Of a stretch of DNA of 64,000 nucleotides, positions 25,782 to 34,961 are shown piece by piece (positions within the stretch are counted from its first letter, which is position 1; each line of letters begins with the position of its first letter). The notes beneath the pieces were generated by a model, which searched no databases, was not told the DNA's origin, and saw nothing but the letters and a program-made list of their open reading frames with translations. The DNA is from VAZQ01 sp963816745. Lineage in GTDB: Bacteria > Pseudomonadota > Alphaproteobacteria > Rhizobiales > Xanthobacteraceae. A program made the position numbers and the translations under genes. Location of the stretch: positions 124,001 through 188,000 of the forward strand of contig CAWFLQ010000011.1 in assembly GCA_963816745.1 (NCBI GenBank). The letters run 5' to 3'.

Positions 25782-27243
25782 TCAACCGGAGTTGTGCGAG
25801 GCCCCCCGCAGGGGGCGCTCCTCGTGTGCAAGAATGCAAGCGAACGCGACGGCGACGCACAGGATGCTGGCGGCGAAGACCCACCGGAAAGACTGCGCGG
25901 CATCCGTGCCCGTCAGCACCGCGGCGGCCGACATGCCGCGGATCGCGGGCGCGCCCGCGAGCACGATGGCGCCGAAGCCGGCGACGATGAAGGTCGAGCC
26001 GAGCGCGCGGAAGAAGTTCATCGTGCCGGTGGCGACACCGAGCTGATGCGGCGCGACCGCGTTCTGCACCACCACGACCGTGAACGGGAATGTCGGTCCC
26101 AATCCGAGCCCCACGAGCGCGATCAAGCCGAGCGCTACGGCGGGCGAAAATCCCGCCGGCGCGAGCGCAAGCGGGACGAGCGCCGCCATCGAGAGCACGA
26201 GGCCGCAGAGCGGCACCCGTTTGTAGTGGACGAAGTGCACGAGCAGGCGGCCGCCGACGATCGAGCTCAGCGTGGCGGCGCCTTGCAGCGCGATGATCGA
26301 GGCGGCCGAACTCGCTCACGGAAAGGCCGAGCGCAAGCTGGGCATAGAGCGGCAGGAAGATGGTCAGCGCAATCATGGCGCCGACCGCGAAGAAGGCGAC
26401 GAGCGTGCCGACGCACACGGCGCCGTCGCGCAGCACGGCGAGCGGGATGAACGGCTCCGCCGCCGTCATCACGCGCCAGGCGAACAGGATCCACAGCGCC
26501 GCGGAGGCGGCGCAGAGCCCGAGAATCTGCGGCGACGCCCAGCCGTAGCGCCGCCCTCCCCAGCTGAGCGCGAGCATCAGCGCGATGGCGGCGCCGACCA
26601 TCAGAACGGCACCCAGCACGTCGAGCTCGTGCGGATGGTCGTGGCGCGGCAGGCGCCGCAGCACGTTGTGGGTGAAGAGAAAAGCCAGCGCGCAGAGCGG
26701 CAGGTTGACCCAGAAGATCCACGACCAGTGCAGGTGCTCGGCGACGAAGCCGCCCATGAGCGGACCGCCCACCATCGATATGATGAAGGTCGAGGACGTG
26801 TAGGACTGGTAGCGCGGACGATCGCGCGGCGAGGCGACGTCGCCGATGATGGTCTGCACCAGCGGCATCAGGCCGCCGCCGCCGAGCCCCTGCAAGGCGC
26901 GGCCCAGGATCAGCATCGGCATGGTCGGGGCCAGCGCGCAGGCGAGCGAGCCTGCGGCATAGATGCCGATGGCGATCAGCATCATCGTGCGCCGGCCGTG
27001 GATGTCGGAGAGCTTGCCGTAAAGCGGCGTCGCCGCCGTGCCGCAGAGCAGGTTGGCGGTGACGACCCAGGACATGTTGTCGACGTCGCCGAGGCTGGCG
27101 GCGATGGTCGGCAGCGCGGTCGCGACCATCACTTGATCGAGCGCCGCGAGCAGCATGGTCACCAGCACGCCCACGACGATGCGCCGCGCCGCGGCATGGT
27201 CGAGGTAGGCAGGCTGGGGGGTCAGCGGTGCAGGATCGCGCAT
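25782..27243 (-). CDS. Second DHA2-family MFS exporter (one frameshift)
   Basis: Paralog of the exporter at 24033-25604, in the same order and orientation. It shows LDQVMVATALPTIAASLGDV, GKLSDIHGRRTMML and GRALQGLGGGGLMPLVQTII. The frame breaks near 26300 after LGLSVSEFG and continues in another frame (RLLVHFVHYKRVPL region, FPFTVVVVQNAVAPHQLG) to a stop at 25782. About 486 residues if repaired. The pair probably arose by tandem duplication. Substrate unknown. Confidence 0.85.
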
Positions 27244-27369
27244 CTCTCGGCCTCGCGCCGGCCCGGGCGGCGGAGGCGCAAGGCATCTACGCGGGGAAGA
27301 ACCGCGAGTACAAGGTGGCGGGGTGAGGACGGGCTATGCGTAGAGGCGTGCCGCGCGGGGGACCTGCTG

Positions 27370-27858
27370 CTAACGCTTCCGCTTGCGCGCCGCTTTCGGC
27401 ATCCGTACCGGCCAGCTGACGATACGGTCCTCGAGGTCCTCGTCCTTGACGTCGTCCTCGACCGCCCCGACCCGCCCCCGCACCGAGATGCCGGCCTGGT
27501 GCACGGTGTCTGGATCGCCCGAGACCAGCGGGTGCCACCAGTAGAGGTCGCCGCCATCGGCCAGCAGGCGATAGGCGCAGGTCGGCGGCAGCCAGACAAT
27601 TCGATTGATATTCCTGGGGGTTAGCCGGACACAATCTTTCACTTTCGCGGTCCGGTTGGAATAGTCACTGCAGCGGCAGGTGTCGCCGTCGAGCAGGCGG
27701 CAGCCGACGTCGGTGAAATATGTAATGGAACTGTCGTCGGCGTCCTCGAGCTTGACCAGGCAGCAGCGCCCGCAGCCGTCGCAGAGACTCTCCCATTCGG
27801 AATCCGTCATCTCCGCCAATGATTTACGATGCCAGAAAGGAACGGGGTCAGCGGCCAT
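27370..27858 (-). CDS. YcgN-family cysteine cluster protein (UPF0260)
   Basis: 162 residues with the family's conserved Cys set: LCDGCGRCCLVKLED near residue 27, GCRLLDGDTCRCSDYSNR and later VKDCVRLTP and WLPPTCAYRL. The start MAADPVPFWHRKSLAEMTD is typical. The Cys pattern resembles zinc/iron-chelating clusters, but the biochemical role is unknown. Intact and divergent from the PBP1A gene. Confidence 0.9.
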   Translation of the reverse strand: MAADPVPFWHRKSLAEMTDSEWESLCDGCGRCCLVKLEDADDSSITYFTDVGCRLLDGDTCRCSDYSNRTAKVKDCVRLTPRNINRIVWLPPTCAYRLLADGGDLYWWHPLVSGDPDTVHQAGISVRGRVGAVEDDVKDEDLEDRIVSWPVRMPKAARKRKR

Positions 27859-28081
27859 GGGAGACCTCTAGGCGCACACCAGACAATCGGCCGCAGACGG
27901 CCGAATCCCGCATCCAGCCACATCTTACCGACGTATTTCTATTCATCTTGTGGCGACCTCGCCATAGTTTGGAACCGCTGGATCGGCTAATACATCCATA
28001 ACGGTTGGGCGATTCCGCCCTGCCGCCGCTATGACTCGCACCTGAGGCAAAGTCCAAGCAAACATCGGCCCCGAGGGCACA

Positions 28082-30362
28082 TTGCGCGACCTTTTCCACG
28101 ATGACACGAACGGCGACGGCTGGAAGGCGCGGATACGCCGGTTCCTGCTCGACCTCGATTCGCGCATCGACTTCGGGATGTACCAGGCCAAGACCTGGGG
28201 GCGCGAGCTTTACGAGCGCTACACCGTGTTCATGGACCGGTTCCATGTCGCGGGCTGGCGGCGCTGGTACTTCGTGGAGCCGTTCTCGGAGGGGCTGACG
28301 CTCGGCACCGGCGGCCTGGTGATGATGCTGGCGCTCGCGATCCCGGCCTTCCGCGAAACCTCGGACGACGACTGGCTGAAGAAATCCGAGCTCGCGGTCA
28401 CCTTTCTCGACCGCTACGGCAACGAGGTCGGCTCGCGCGGCATCCGCCACAACGACGCGATCCCGCTCGACGAGTTCCCCGACCATCTGATCAAGGCGAC
28501 GCTCGCCACCGAGGACCGGCGCTTCTACGAGCATTTCGGCATCGACATCCCGGGCCTGTTCCGCGCGATGCTCACCAATGCGCGCGCCGGCGGCGTGGTG
28601 CAGGGCGGCTCCTCCATCACCCAGCAATTGGCCAAGAACCTGTTCCTTTCGAACGAGCGCACCATCGAGCGCAAGGTCAAGGAAGCGTTCCTGGCGATGT
28701 GGCTCGAGGTGCGGCTGCCGAAGAACGAGATCCTCAAGCTCTATCTCGACCGCGCCTATCTCGGCGGCGGCACCTTCGGCGTCGATGCGGCGGCGCAGTA
28801 CTATTTCAACAAGTCCGCGCGCGACGTGAACCTCTCGGAAGCGGCGATGCTCGCCGGCCTGTTCAAGGCGCCGTCGAGATTTGCGCCGCACATCAACCTG
28901 CCGGCCGCGCGCGCCCGTGCCAACGTCGTCCTCGACAACCTGATCGAGGCCGGGTTCATGACCGAGGGCCAGGTGTTCGGCGCCCGTCGCAATCCCGCCA
29001 TCGCGGTCGATCGACGCGACGAGCGCTCGCCCAACTACTATCTCGACTGGGCCTTCGACGAGATGAAGAAGCTGGTCGACACCTTGCCCAAGTCGGTGCA
29101 CGAGCGCGTCTTCGTGGTGCGGCTCGCGCTCGACGTCGATCTGCAGAAGAACGCCGAGAAGGCTGTCGAAGGCTCGCTGCGGCAATACGGCCGCGAATAC
29201 AAGGCCAAGCAGGGCGCCGCCGTGTTGATGGACATCGACGGCGCGGTGCGCGCGATGGTCGGCGGGCGCGACTACGGCGAGAGCCAGTTCAACCGCGCGA
29301 CCGACGCGCTTGCGCCAGCCGGGCTCCTCGTTCAAGCCGTATGTCTATGCCACCGCGCTGATGAACGGCTTCAAGCCGACTTCGATCGTCGTCGACTCGC
29401 CGGTCTGCATCGGCAACTGGTGCCCGAAGAACTACGGCGGCGGCTTTTCCGGCTCGATGACGCTCACGCAGGCACTGGTACGCTCGATCAACGTCATCCC
29501 GGTGAAGCTGTCGATCGCGCTCGGCAACGGCAATCCGAAGGTCGGCCGCACGAAGATCAAGGACACAGCGCGCAAGGCGGGCCTGCGCACGCCCCTGCCC
29601 GACACGCCGTCGATGCCGATCGGCGCCGACGAGGTGACCGTGCTCGATCACACCGCCGGCTACACGATGTTCCCCAATCTTGGGAAGGCGCACGCCGCGC
29701 ATGCCGTGCTCGAGGTGCGCAGCGGCATCGGCGAGCTGGTCTGGCGCTGGGACCGCGACGGCAAGAAGCCGGTACAGGTGATCCCGCCGCAGGTCGCGAT
29801 GGACATGAACCTGATCATGAGCAAGGTGGTCGAGGAAGGCACGGCCAGGCGCGCCCAGCTCGAGGGCGGGATCAAGGCCGCGGGCAAGACCGGCACCACC
29901 AACGCCCACCGCGACGCCTGGTTCGTCGGCTACACCGGCAACATGATTTGCGGCATCTGGTTCGGCAACGACGACTACACCACCATGCACCAGATGACCG
30001 GCGGCTCGCTGCCGGCCATGACCTGGAAAGAGATCATGGCCTATGCGCACCAAGGGATCGAGCTCAAGCCGATCCCTGGCCTCAGCCCGGACACCAAGCC
30101 CACGACGGGACGCGCCCCGGTGGCCGAAAGCCGGAAGGAAAGCACGCCGGAGGTTGCGGCGGGCCGTCCGTCGGTGCTGACCAAGCGCGGCGCCGACGCC
30201 CTGGTCCGCGTCGAGCGGCTGATGGACGACGCCACCCGTGCGCTGGCGACCCGCGCCGATCCGAGCAAGGCTACGGATGCTCAGGGCGTCGCGCCGCTGC
30301 GTCCGGGCAGTGTCGCATCCGCGTCCGACCAACAGCCGACTGGCCAGACCCGCGGCAATTGA
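28082..30362 (+). CDS. Penicillin-binding protein 1A, bifunctional peptidoglycan synthase (one frameshift)
   Basis: Class A PBP of about 760 residues. A cytoplasmic segment of about 75 residues precedes one membrane anchor (LGTGGLVMMLALAIPAF). The GT51 glycosyltransferase domain has the catalytic Glu in ATEDRRFYEHFGID and GGSSITQQLAKNLFL. The transpeptidase has SxxK (PGSSFKP), SxN (SIN) and KTGTT. The frame breaks near 29312 by an extra T just before the active-site serine (should read DALRQPGSSFKP). The start appears to be TTG at 28082 behind GAGGG. Septal or sidewall murein synthesis. Confidence 0.9.
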
Positions 30363-30422
30363 AGTAAGCCGGTGTGCTACACTCGGCGCTGTAGCGGCTA
30401 ACGTTATCGCATTGGACCCAAC

Positions 30423-31001
30423 GTGCGGTTGCTCCTCGGAACAATATTTGCGCTCGCCATCGCGGCGGTGATCGGCCTCGGCGCGACCTGGATCGCGTTG
30501 ACGCGGGGCACCGCCTATGGCGGCGTCACCATCGGCGCCTGGACCGCATGGCCGAAGAACGGCACGCCGGGGATCGACCCCTATGCGCGCGCCATGGTCG
30601 CGCGTACCGGCGAGCTGCCGGTCGGCTCGGGCGACGGGGTCGCGTTCTATGCGCGCACCGACGATGCCGGTCAGCCCCTCGACGGCCGCTGCGACGTGCT
30701 GCTCAGCGGAATTACGCCGCAGGCCCGATTCTGGACCGTCACCTTGTATGATCCCGAGGGCCGGCTGGTGGCCAATTCGGTGCAACGGCAAGGGTTCACG
30801 AGCCAGGAAATCATTCGCAGAGCGGATGGAAGCTTCGATATCACGGTCGGACCGCGCGCGCGGCCGGGCAACTGGCTCCCGACCGGCGGCGTGGAGAAAT
30901 ATCTCCTGGTTCTGCGGCTCTACGACACTCCGATCGGGGTGGCGACGCGCACGGGACGCGACGCACCGATGCCCACGATCGCCAAGAGGGCGTGCCTGTG
31001 A
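30423..31001 (+). CDS. DUF1214-family membrane-anchored protein
   Basis: 192 residues with one N-terminal membrane segment (LLLGTIFALAIAAVIGLGA). The periplasmic DUF1214 domain includes YARAMVARTGELPVGSGDGV, FYARTDDAG, WTVTLYDPEGRLVANSVQRQ and the family end LLVLRLYDTP. It overlaps the next gene by a GTGA junction; DUF1214 and DUF1254 proteins are known partners. Function unknown. Confidence 0.85.
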   Translation: MRLLLGTIFALAIAAVIGLGATWIALTRGTAYGGVTIGAWTAWPKNGTPGIDPYARAMVARTGELPVGSGDGVAFYARTDDAGQPLDGRCDVLLSGITPQARFWTVTLYDPEGRLVANSVQRQGFTSQEIIRRADGSFDITVGPRARPGNWLPTGGVEKYLLVLRLYDTPIGVATRTGRDAPMPTIAKRACL

Positions 31002-31540
31002 TCCGGCTGTCGCTATGGCTCCTCGGCGCGATGCTGCTCGGCGGCATCGTCCATCTCGCGACGGTGCTGATGCTGCCGCGCATGGCGACGCAGGATGCCT
31101 ATGCCCGGGTCTCGGCGATCGCGCCGGTCAACTCCGTCATCGCGGTTCCACCCCCGACGCCGGAGAAGGCGGTCATGCCGTTCATGGACCCGGCCTTCGC
31201 GGTGTCCGTATGCCGCTACGACCTGTCGCGGGCACCGTTGAAGTTTTCCGTGCCGATCAGCCAAGCCTACACGTCGGTGTCGTTCTATACCCGCTCCGAC
31301 GTCGCCTACTACGCCATCAACGATCGCGCCGCCGGTCGCCGGGTGATCGAGCTCGATCTCATGACGGCGGCGCAGCGCGCGGAGCTGCCGGAGGACCAGG
31401 ACATCACCGCGGCGGACCGGCTGATCGTGACGTCGCCGACCACCACCGGCTTGATCGTGATCAGGGCGCTCGTGCCGGAATCCGGCTGGAGCCCGGCGGC
31501 GCGCAATGCGCTCGCAGCGGCGCAGTGCCGCCCACAGTAA
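30998..31540 (+). CDS. DUF1254-type membrane-anchored protein
   Basis: About 180 residues. The GTG at 30998 overlaps the previous stop (GTGA); GTG 30992 is an alternative. There is one N-terminal membrane span (LSLWLLGAMLLGGIVHLATV), then a periplasmic domain with DPAFAVSVCRYDLSRAPLKF and TSVSFYTRSDVAYYAINDRA. This matches the short DUF1254 partner that accompanies DUF1214 in Rhizobiales. The pair likely forms one membrane-tethered complex (inference). Confidence 0.75.
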   Translation: MIRLSLWLLGAMLLGGIVHLATVLMLPRMATQDAYARVSAIAPVNSVIAVPPPTPEKAVMPFMDPAFAVSVCRYDLSRAPLKFSVPISQAYTSVSFYTRSDVAYYAINDRAAGRRVIELDLMTAAQRAELPEDQDITAADRLIVTSPTTTGLIVIRALVPESGWSPAARNALAAAQCRPQ

Positions 31541-31557
31541 GAGCTCACGTGCGCGAG

Positions 31558-32364
31558 CTACTTCGAAACGATGACGCGCGGTGGCGGAACGGGCACCGCG
31601 ACCGCGACGCCGAAATCGGGCGGGATCACCAGCACGCTCGCCGCGATCCGCGACTGCAGGAGCGCAAGCGAACGCTCCGTCGCGACCGCAGCCGGCGTCG
31701 GCACCGCGATGGTCAGCCGCTCGAGAGCGAAGCGATAGGACGCCGCGCGGTCCGCGAGGGATCTCTGCACCCAGGCGATGGTCAGGTAGTTTTCGCCGAT
31801 GCGCGCCTTGGCGTTGGCGACCTCCGGGCCGCTGAGGACCGGAATAATCCCGAGGCTCTTCTCGCGCTTGCTGTCCATGTCGAGCACGCGCCGCGCCACC
31901 GCGACGAACGGCTCGATGCGCACGACGTCGTTGCGGATGTCGTCGTTCAGGCGGAAATAGCGCGTGCTTTCGGAGCGGACATAGGAGGCCATCATCTGCG
32001 CCGCATAGGCGGTGGGATCGCAGTGGTACCATTCCGGCTTGAAGTAGTGCGTCATGCCCCATTCGCCGAGCACGCTGTACCAGCGTTGGCGATCGTAGGG
32101 CGGCTCGATCAGCTGATAGGCCAGATCGCGCAGGAGGATCTCGTCCTCGGTCAAGTAGAACTGCGAGATCGGCGCGCCGGCGCCGCGGGCCGCGTCGCGT
32201 CCAACCCAGGCATGGATTCCGTCGGTCCAGATCGAGGCACGCACGCGGCCGAAATCGGCGTTCGCGCAGCCGATATAGATCAGAGCGCAAAGCGCTGCGT
32301 CGCCATAGAGGCGTCCGCCCAGGCGGCGGAACAGAGTCGGTCTTTTTCTATTCGACTCGACCAA
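31558..32364 (-). CDS. Conserved hypothetical protein, 268 residues
   Basis: Not recognised. A basic N-terminus (NRKRPTLFRRLGGRLYG) is followed by a short hydrophobic segment (DAALCALIYIGCANADFG), possibly an anchor or export signal. A soluble aromatic-rich region follows (WYSVLGEWGMTHYFKPEWYH, SESTRYFRLNDDIRNDVVR) and ends in a Val/Pro tail (GVAVAVPVPPPRVIVSK). Intact frame with codon use like its neighbours, convergent with the DUF1254-type gene. Confidence 0.65.
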   Translation of the reverse strand: MVESNRKRPTLFRRLGGRLYGDAALCALIYIGCANADFGRVRASIWTDGIHAWVGRDAARGAGAPISQFYLTEDEILLRDLAYQLIEPPYDRQRWYSVLGEWGMTHYFKPEWYHCDPTAYAAQMMASYVRSESTRYFRLNDDIRNDVVRIEPFVAVARRVLDMDSKREKSLGIIPVLSGPEVANAKARIGENYLTIAWVQRSLADRAASYRFALERLTIAVPTPAAVATERSLALLQSRIAASVLVIPPDFGVAVAVPVPPPRVIVSK

Positions 32365-32391
32365 GACAATACACCACAGACGCTGGCGGGT

Positions 32392-32595
32392 TCAGTGGCG
32401 GCTGGCGCGACGGCGGCGTCGGCGGCGTGGGCTGCTGCTCGCCTCCGGCTCGAAGCCTCCCGTCGGCTCCTCGACATAGCGCTCGATCCGGATAACCGGA
32501 AGAATGATGACAGTCGCCGACTCGGATCTGCCCGCGATCGACCTCGACCCCCGCGCAGTACGCTCCACTGCCGGAAAACTGATGACGGTACCCAT
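32392..32595 (-). CDS. Small hypothetical protein with Arg-rich tail
   Basis: 67 residues from ATG 32595 (MGTVISFPAVERTARGS). The middle, ATVIILPVIRIERYVEEP, looks like a conserved strand. The C-terminus is very basic (PRRRRRRRASRH). I recall similar short proteins in Bradyrhizobium, but no function. It could also be read from 32664. Confidence 0.5.
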   Translation of the reverse strand: MGTVISFPAVERTARGSRSIAGRSESATVIILPVIRIERYVEEPTGGFEPEASSSPRRRRRRRASRH

Positions 32596-32666
32596 ATCGC
32601 TTTTCCCCCGCCCCTGACGGCCGGACGCCACTACTTGGCTCCTTCCTCGATTTGAAACATGCAAGG

Positions 32667-32682
32667 TTAACGCTCCGCTAAC
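32667..32682 (+). promoter_or_regulatory. Possible CtrA-like site upstream of the DUF2336 gene
   Basis: TTAA-N7-CTAAC differs from the CtrA consensus at one base and lies 56 bp before the DUF2336 start. Confidence 0.35.
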
Positions 32683-32737
32683 GAGGGAGCCTTAGGTTAT
32701 TTCAAATTGGAAGTGTTGCATCAAAGGCGCAGTGACC

Positions 32738-33739
32738 ATGATGAAGCTGCCGGCGGCGTTTGCTGGTTTCGAGGATTTCTGCGATCTCGGACACGGCGAC
32801 GGGGTCGACATGCGTCCGACCTTGTTGCGGGTGTTAACCGATCTTTACCTGCAGCGGCCGACGCACACTCCCGAGGACGAACGCTACTACACCGAGCTGG
32901 CGCTGCGGCTCATCGAAGCGACCGACGTGCCGGAGCGGGCGTCGCTCGCCGCGCGGCTGGCGCCGTTCCCGTCCGCGCCGCGCGCGGTGGTCGAGCGGCT
33001 GGCGCGCGACACGATCGACGTCGCGCGTCCGATCCTCGAGCGCTCCCCTTGCCTCACAGCCGCCGATCTCGCGGCCATCGCCGAGGACCGCGGCGGGGCC
33101 CACGCGGAGATCATCGCGCTGCGGCCCCCGGCTGCGGCGCCCGCCGCGGACCCCGCCGAAGCGGCCCGGGCCGAGGCTTGCGAGCTGTCGGAACTCTTCT
33201 ACACGGCGGATGCCGCCGAGCGCCGATTGATCCTGGTCAATCTCGACTATGCATCGCTCACGCCGTCGCGACCGCCGGCGAATATCGAGCGCGCGGATAT
33301 CTGGCGCCTGGAATCGGCGGCGCTCCAGCACAATATCGAGACCGTCCTGCGCGAGCTCGAGCGCATGCTCGGCGTCTCACGGGCGCAGGCACGCAGGATC
33401 GTCAACGACGAGCTCGGTGAGCCGATCGTGGTTGCGGCCAAGGCGATCAATCTCGCGGCCGACGTATTGCAGCGCATGCTGCTGTTCATGAATCCCAAGG
33501 TCGGGCAATCTGTCAATCGCGTCTATGAGCTCGCCGAGCTCTACAGCGAGATCAGCGTGGACGCGGCGCGCCGGATGGTCGCGATCTGGCGCGACGCCGA
33601 TGAGGCAGAGAGCCGACCGACGCAGCACGAGACGATCGCCTGGCGAACGGTGGCGGAAAATGCCCGACGGGCATTGTCGGAGGTCTCGCGCCGTCCCGAG
33701 CTGCAGCACGACGTGCTGTTGCGACACCGCAGCGGCTGA
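32738..33739 (+). CDS. DUF2336 domain protein
   Basis: 333 residues, all-helical, HEAT-like. Recognised by the N-terminal RPTLLRVLTDLYLQRPTHTP and ERYYTELALRLIEATDVPERA and by the C-terminal DUF2336 core with ELSELFYTADAAERRLILVN. An Ala/Pro linker joins the two parts. In this class DUF2336 proteins are often tied to cell-cycle or stress regulation, but the biochemical role is unknown. ATG at 32738; GTG at 32732 is an alternative. Confidence 0.8.
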   Translation: MMKLPAAFAGFEDFCDLGHGDGVDMRPTLLRVLTDLYLQRPTHTPEDERYYTELALRLIEATDVPERASLAARLAPFPSAPRAVVERLARDTIDVARPILERSPCLTAADLAAIAEDRGGAHAEIIALRPPAAAPAADPAEAARAEACELSELFYTADAAERRLILVNLDYASLTPSRPPANIERADIWRLESAALQHNIETVLRELERMLGVSRAQARRIVNDELGEPIVVAAKAINLAADVLQRMLLFMNPKVGQSVNRVYELAELYSEISVDAARRMVAIWRDADEAESRPTQHETIAWRTVAENARRALSEVSRRPELQHDVLLRHRSG

Positions 33740-33767
33740 GCGGCTTCGCCGGAGAGCGCTACACTGC

Positions 33768-34115
33768 TCATGCCACGACCTGATCGAGGAAATGGCGGCC
33801 GGCGCGATCCTCGACCTCGACGATCCAGGCGTCCGGGTCGAAGCGCAGCTCGCGCACGAGGCGCTCCTCGATCTTGGCTTCCGGCGCCGGCTGCTCGGCA
33901 AGGCACCGACTGAACAGCCGGTCGGACGGACGCGCGTCGTCGAAGACGCTCTGCGGCGCCGGGCCGAAGAGCTCGGCGGTGCCGTCGAGCCGGTTGAGCT
34001 TGACGAAAATCGCACCGGCTTCCTCGGCGCCGCGCCGCCGCACCGCGGCGAAGGCTCCCTCGGTGTGGCAGCGGCGGACATAGGCCGCGACCCAGATTGC
34101 GGATTTCAGTCGCAT
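33768..34115 (-). CDS. DUF1491 family protein
   Basis: 115 residues. MRLKSAIWVAAYVRRCHTEG, AAVRRRGAEEAGAIFVKLNR and LDGTAELFGPAPQ are the family's conserved blocks, and VRELRFDPDAWIVEVEDR ends it. Small cytosolic protein restricted to alphaproteobacteria, function unknown. Convergent with the DUF2336 gene and downstream of the peptidoglycan-binding gene. Confidence 0.87.
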   Translation of the reverse strand: MRLKSAIWVAAYVRRCHTEGAFAAVRRRGAEEAGAIFVKLNRLDGTAELFGPAPQSVFDDARPSDRLFSRCLAEQPAPEAKIEERLVRELRFDPDAWIVEVEDRAGRHFLDQVVA

Positions 34116-34169
34116 GGTTCGACCAACATCATAGGCAAGATATGCCGCGATCCGGTCGAGAGCGCAAAC

Positions 34170-34961
34170 TCACTCCAGCGGGCGGCCGGTCATGGCCGCG
34201 AGCTCGCGTACGACGCGGTCCGAGGCCTGGCCCGTGATCGGCAGCTTGCGCTCGCGCTCGAATTTCTCGATCGCGGCCTGCGTCTCGGCGTCGATGATCC
34301 CGCTCGGCTTGATCTGGCCGTAGCCGTATTCGGCGAGCGCGCGCTGCAGCGCGATCACGCGTCTCGACGGCGCCGGCCGATCGGCCGCGACGTCGTTGCG
34401 AACCGGCAGCGGCGGACGCGGCACGGACGTCGTCCCGGTCGTCGTCGCCTTCACCAGCCGCGCGGGCGCGCGCAGCACCGCCTGCAACAGCGCCTCGTTC
34501 GGCTCCGTGCTGGGCTTGAGCCCGGCGGCCTGCTCGAAGTCGCGGATCGCGCCGTCGGTCCTGGGGCCGTAGAGGCCGTCGACCGAGCCTTCGTAATACC
34601 CGCGGCGCGCCAACTCACGCTGAATGTCGTTGATGATCTCTCCGGGCGTGCGCGGCCCGGGCGTCGCCGCCTTGGCCGCCGTCGGGGGCGCCGCGGTGGG
34701 CTGCGGGCGCACCGCAGCCGCCGAGGGGCTTTCGGCCGCCGGCTTCACCGGCGCGAGCGCACTCTTGAACATCGGCGCGGGATGCGAGCCCTTCTGCATG
34801 AACAGCACGTTGGTGAGGATCGCGATCGTAGCAAAAGCGACGACCAGGAAGCCCACGGCATCGCGCGGGCTCCACCCCAGCCACTGGAACAGACGCGGGT
34901 TGCGCTCGGCCTGGACCGCCGCACTTTTTCCTCGTCCTGCGCCCCCGGTTCGACTACGCAC
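34170..34961 (-). CDS. Membrane-anchored protein with two peptidoglycan-binding domains
   Basis: 263 residues from GTG 34961. A basic cytoplasmic tail (about 25 residues) precedes one membrane span (RDAVGFLVVAFATIAILTNV). A Pro/Ala-rich linker follows, then two PG_binding_1 repeats: ELARRGYYEGSVDGLYGPRT near residue 110 and ALAEYGYGQIKPSGIIDAET near 210. It probably senses or anchors to murein in the periplasm. It overlaps the upstream sensor kinase end by a few bases and is likely co-expressed. Confidence 0.83.
   Translation of the reverse strand: MRSRTGGAGRGKSAAVQAERNPRLFQWLGWSPRDAVGFLVVAFATIAILTNVLFMQKGSHPAPMFKSALAPVKPAAESPSAAAVRPQPTAAPPTAAKAATPGPRTPGEIINDIQRELARRGYYEGSVDGLYGPRTDGAIRDFEQAAGLKPSTEPNEALLQAVLRAPARLVKATTTGTTSVPRPPLPVRNDVAADRPAPSRRVIALQRALAEYGYGQIKPSGIIDAETQAAIEKFERERKLPITGQASDRVVRELAAMTGRPLE

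Noticed and set aside
27848..29335. 495-codon minus-strand frame opposite PBP1A
   Set aside because: Antisense shadow; no known domain, while PBP1A motifs are clear on the plus strand.
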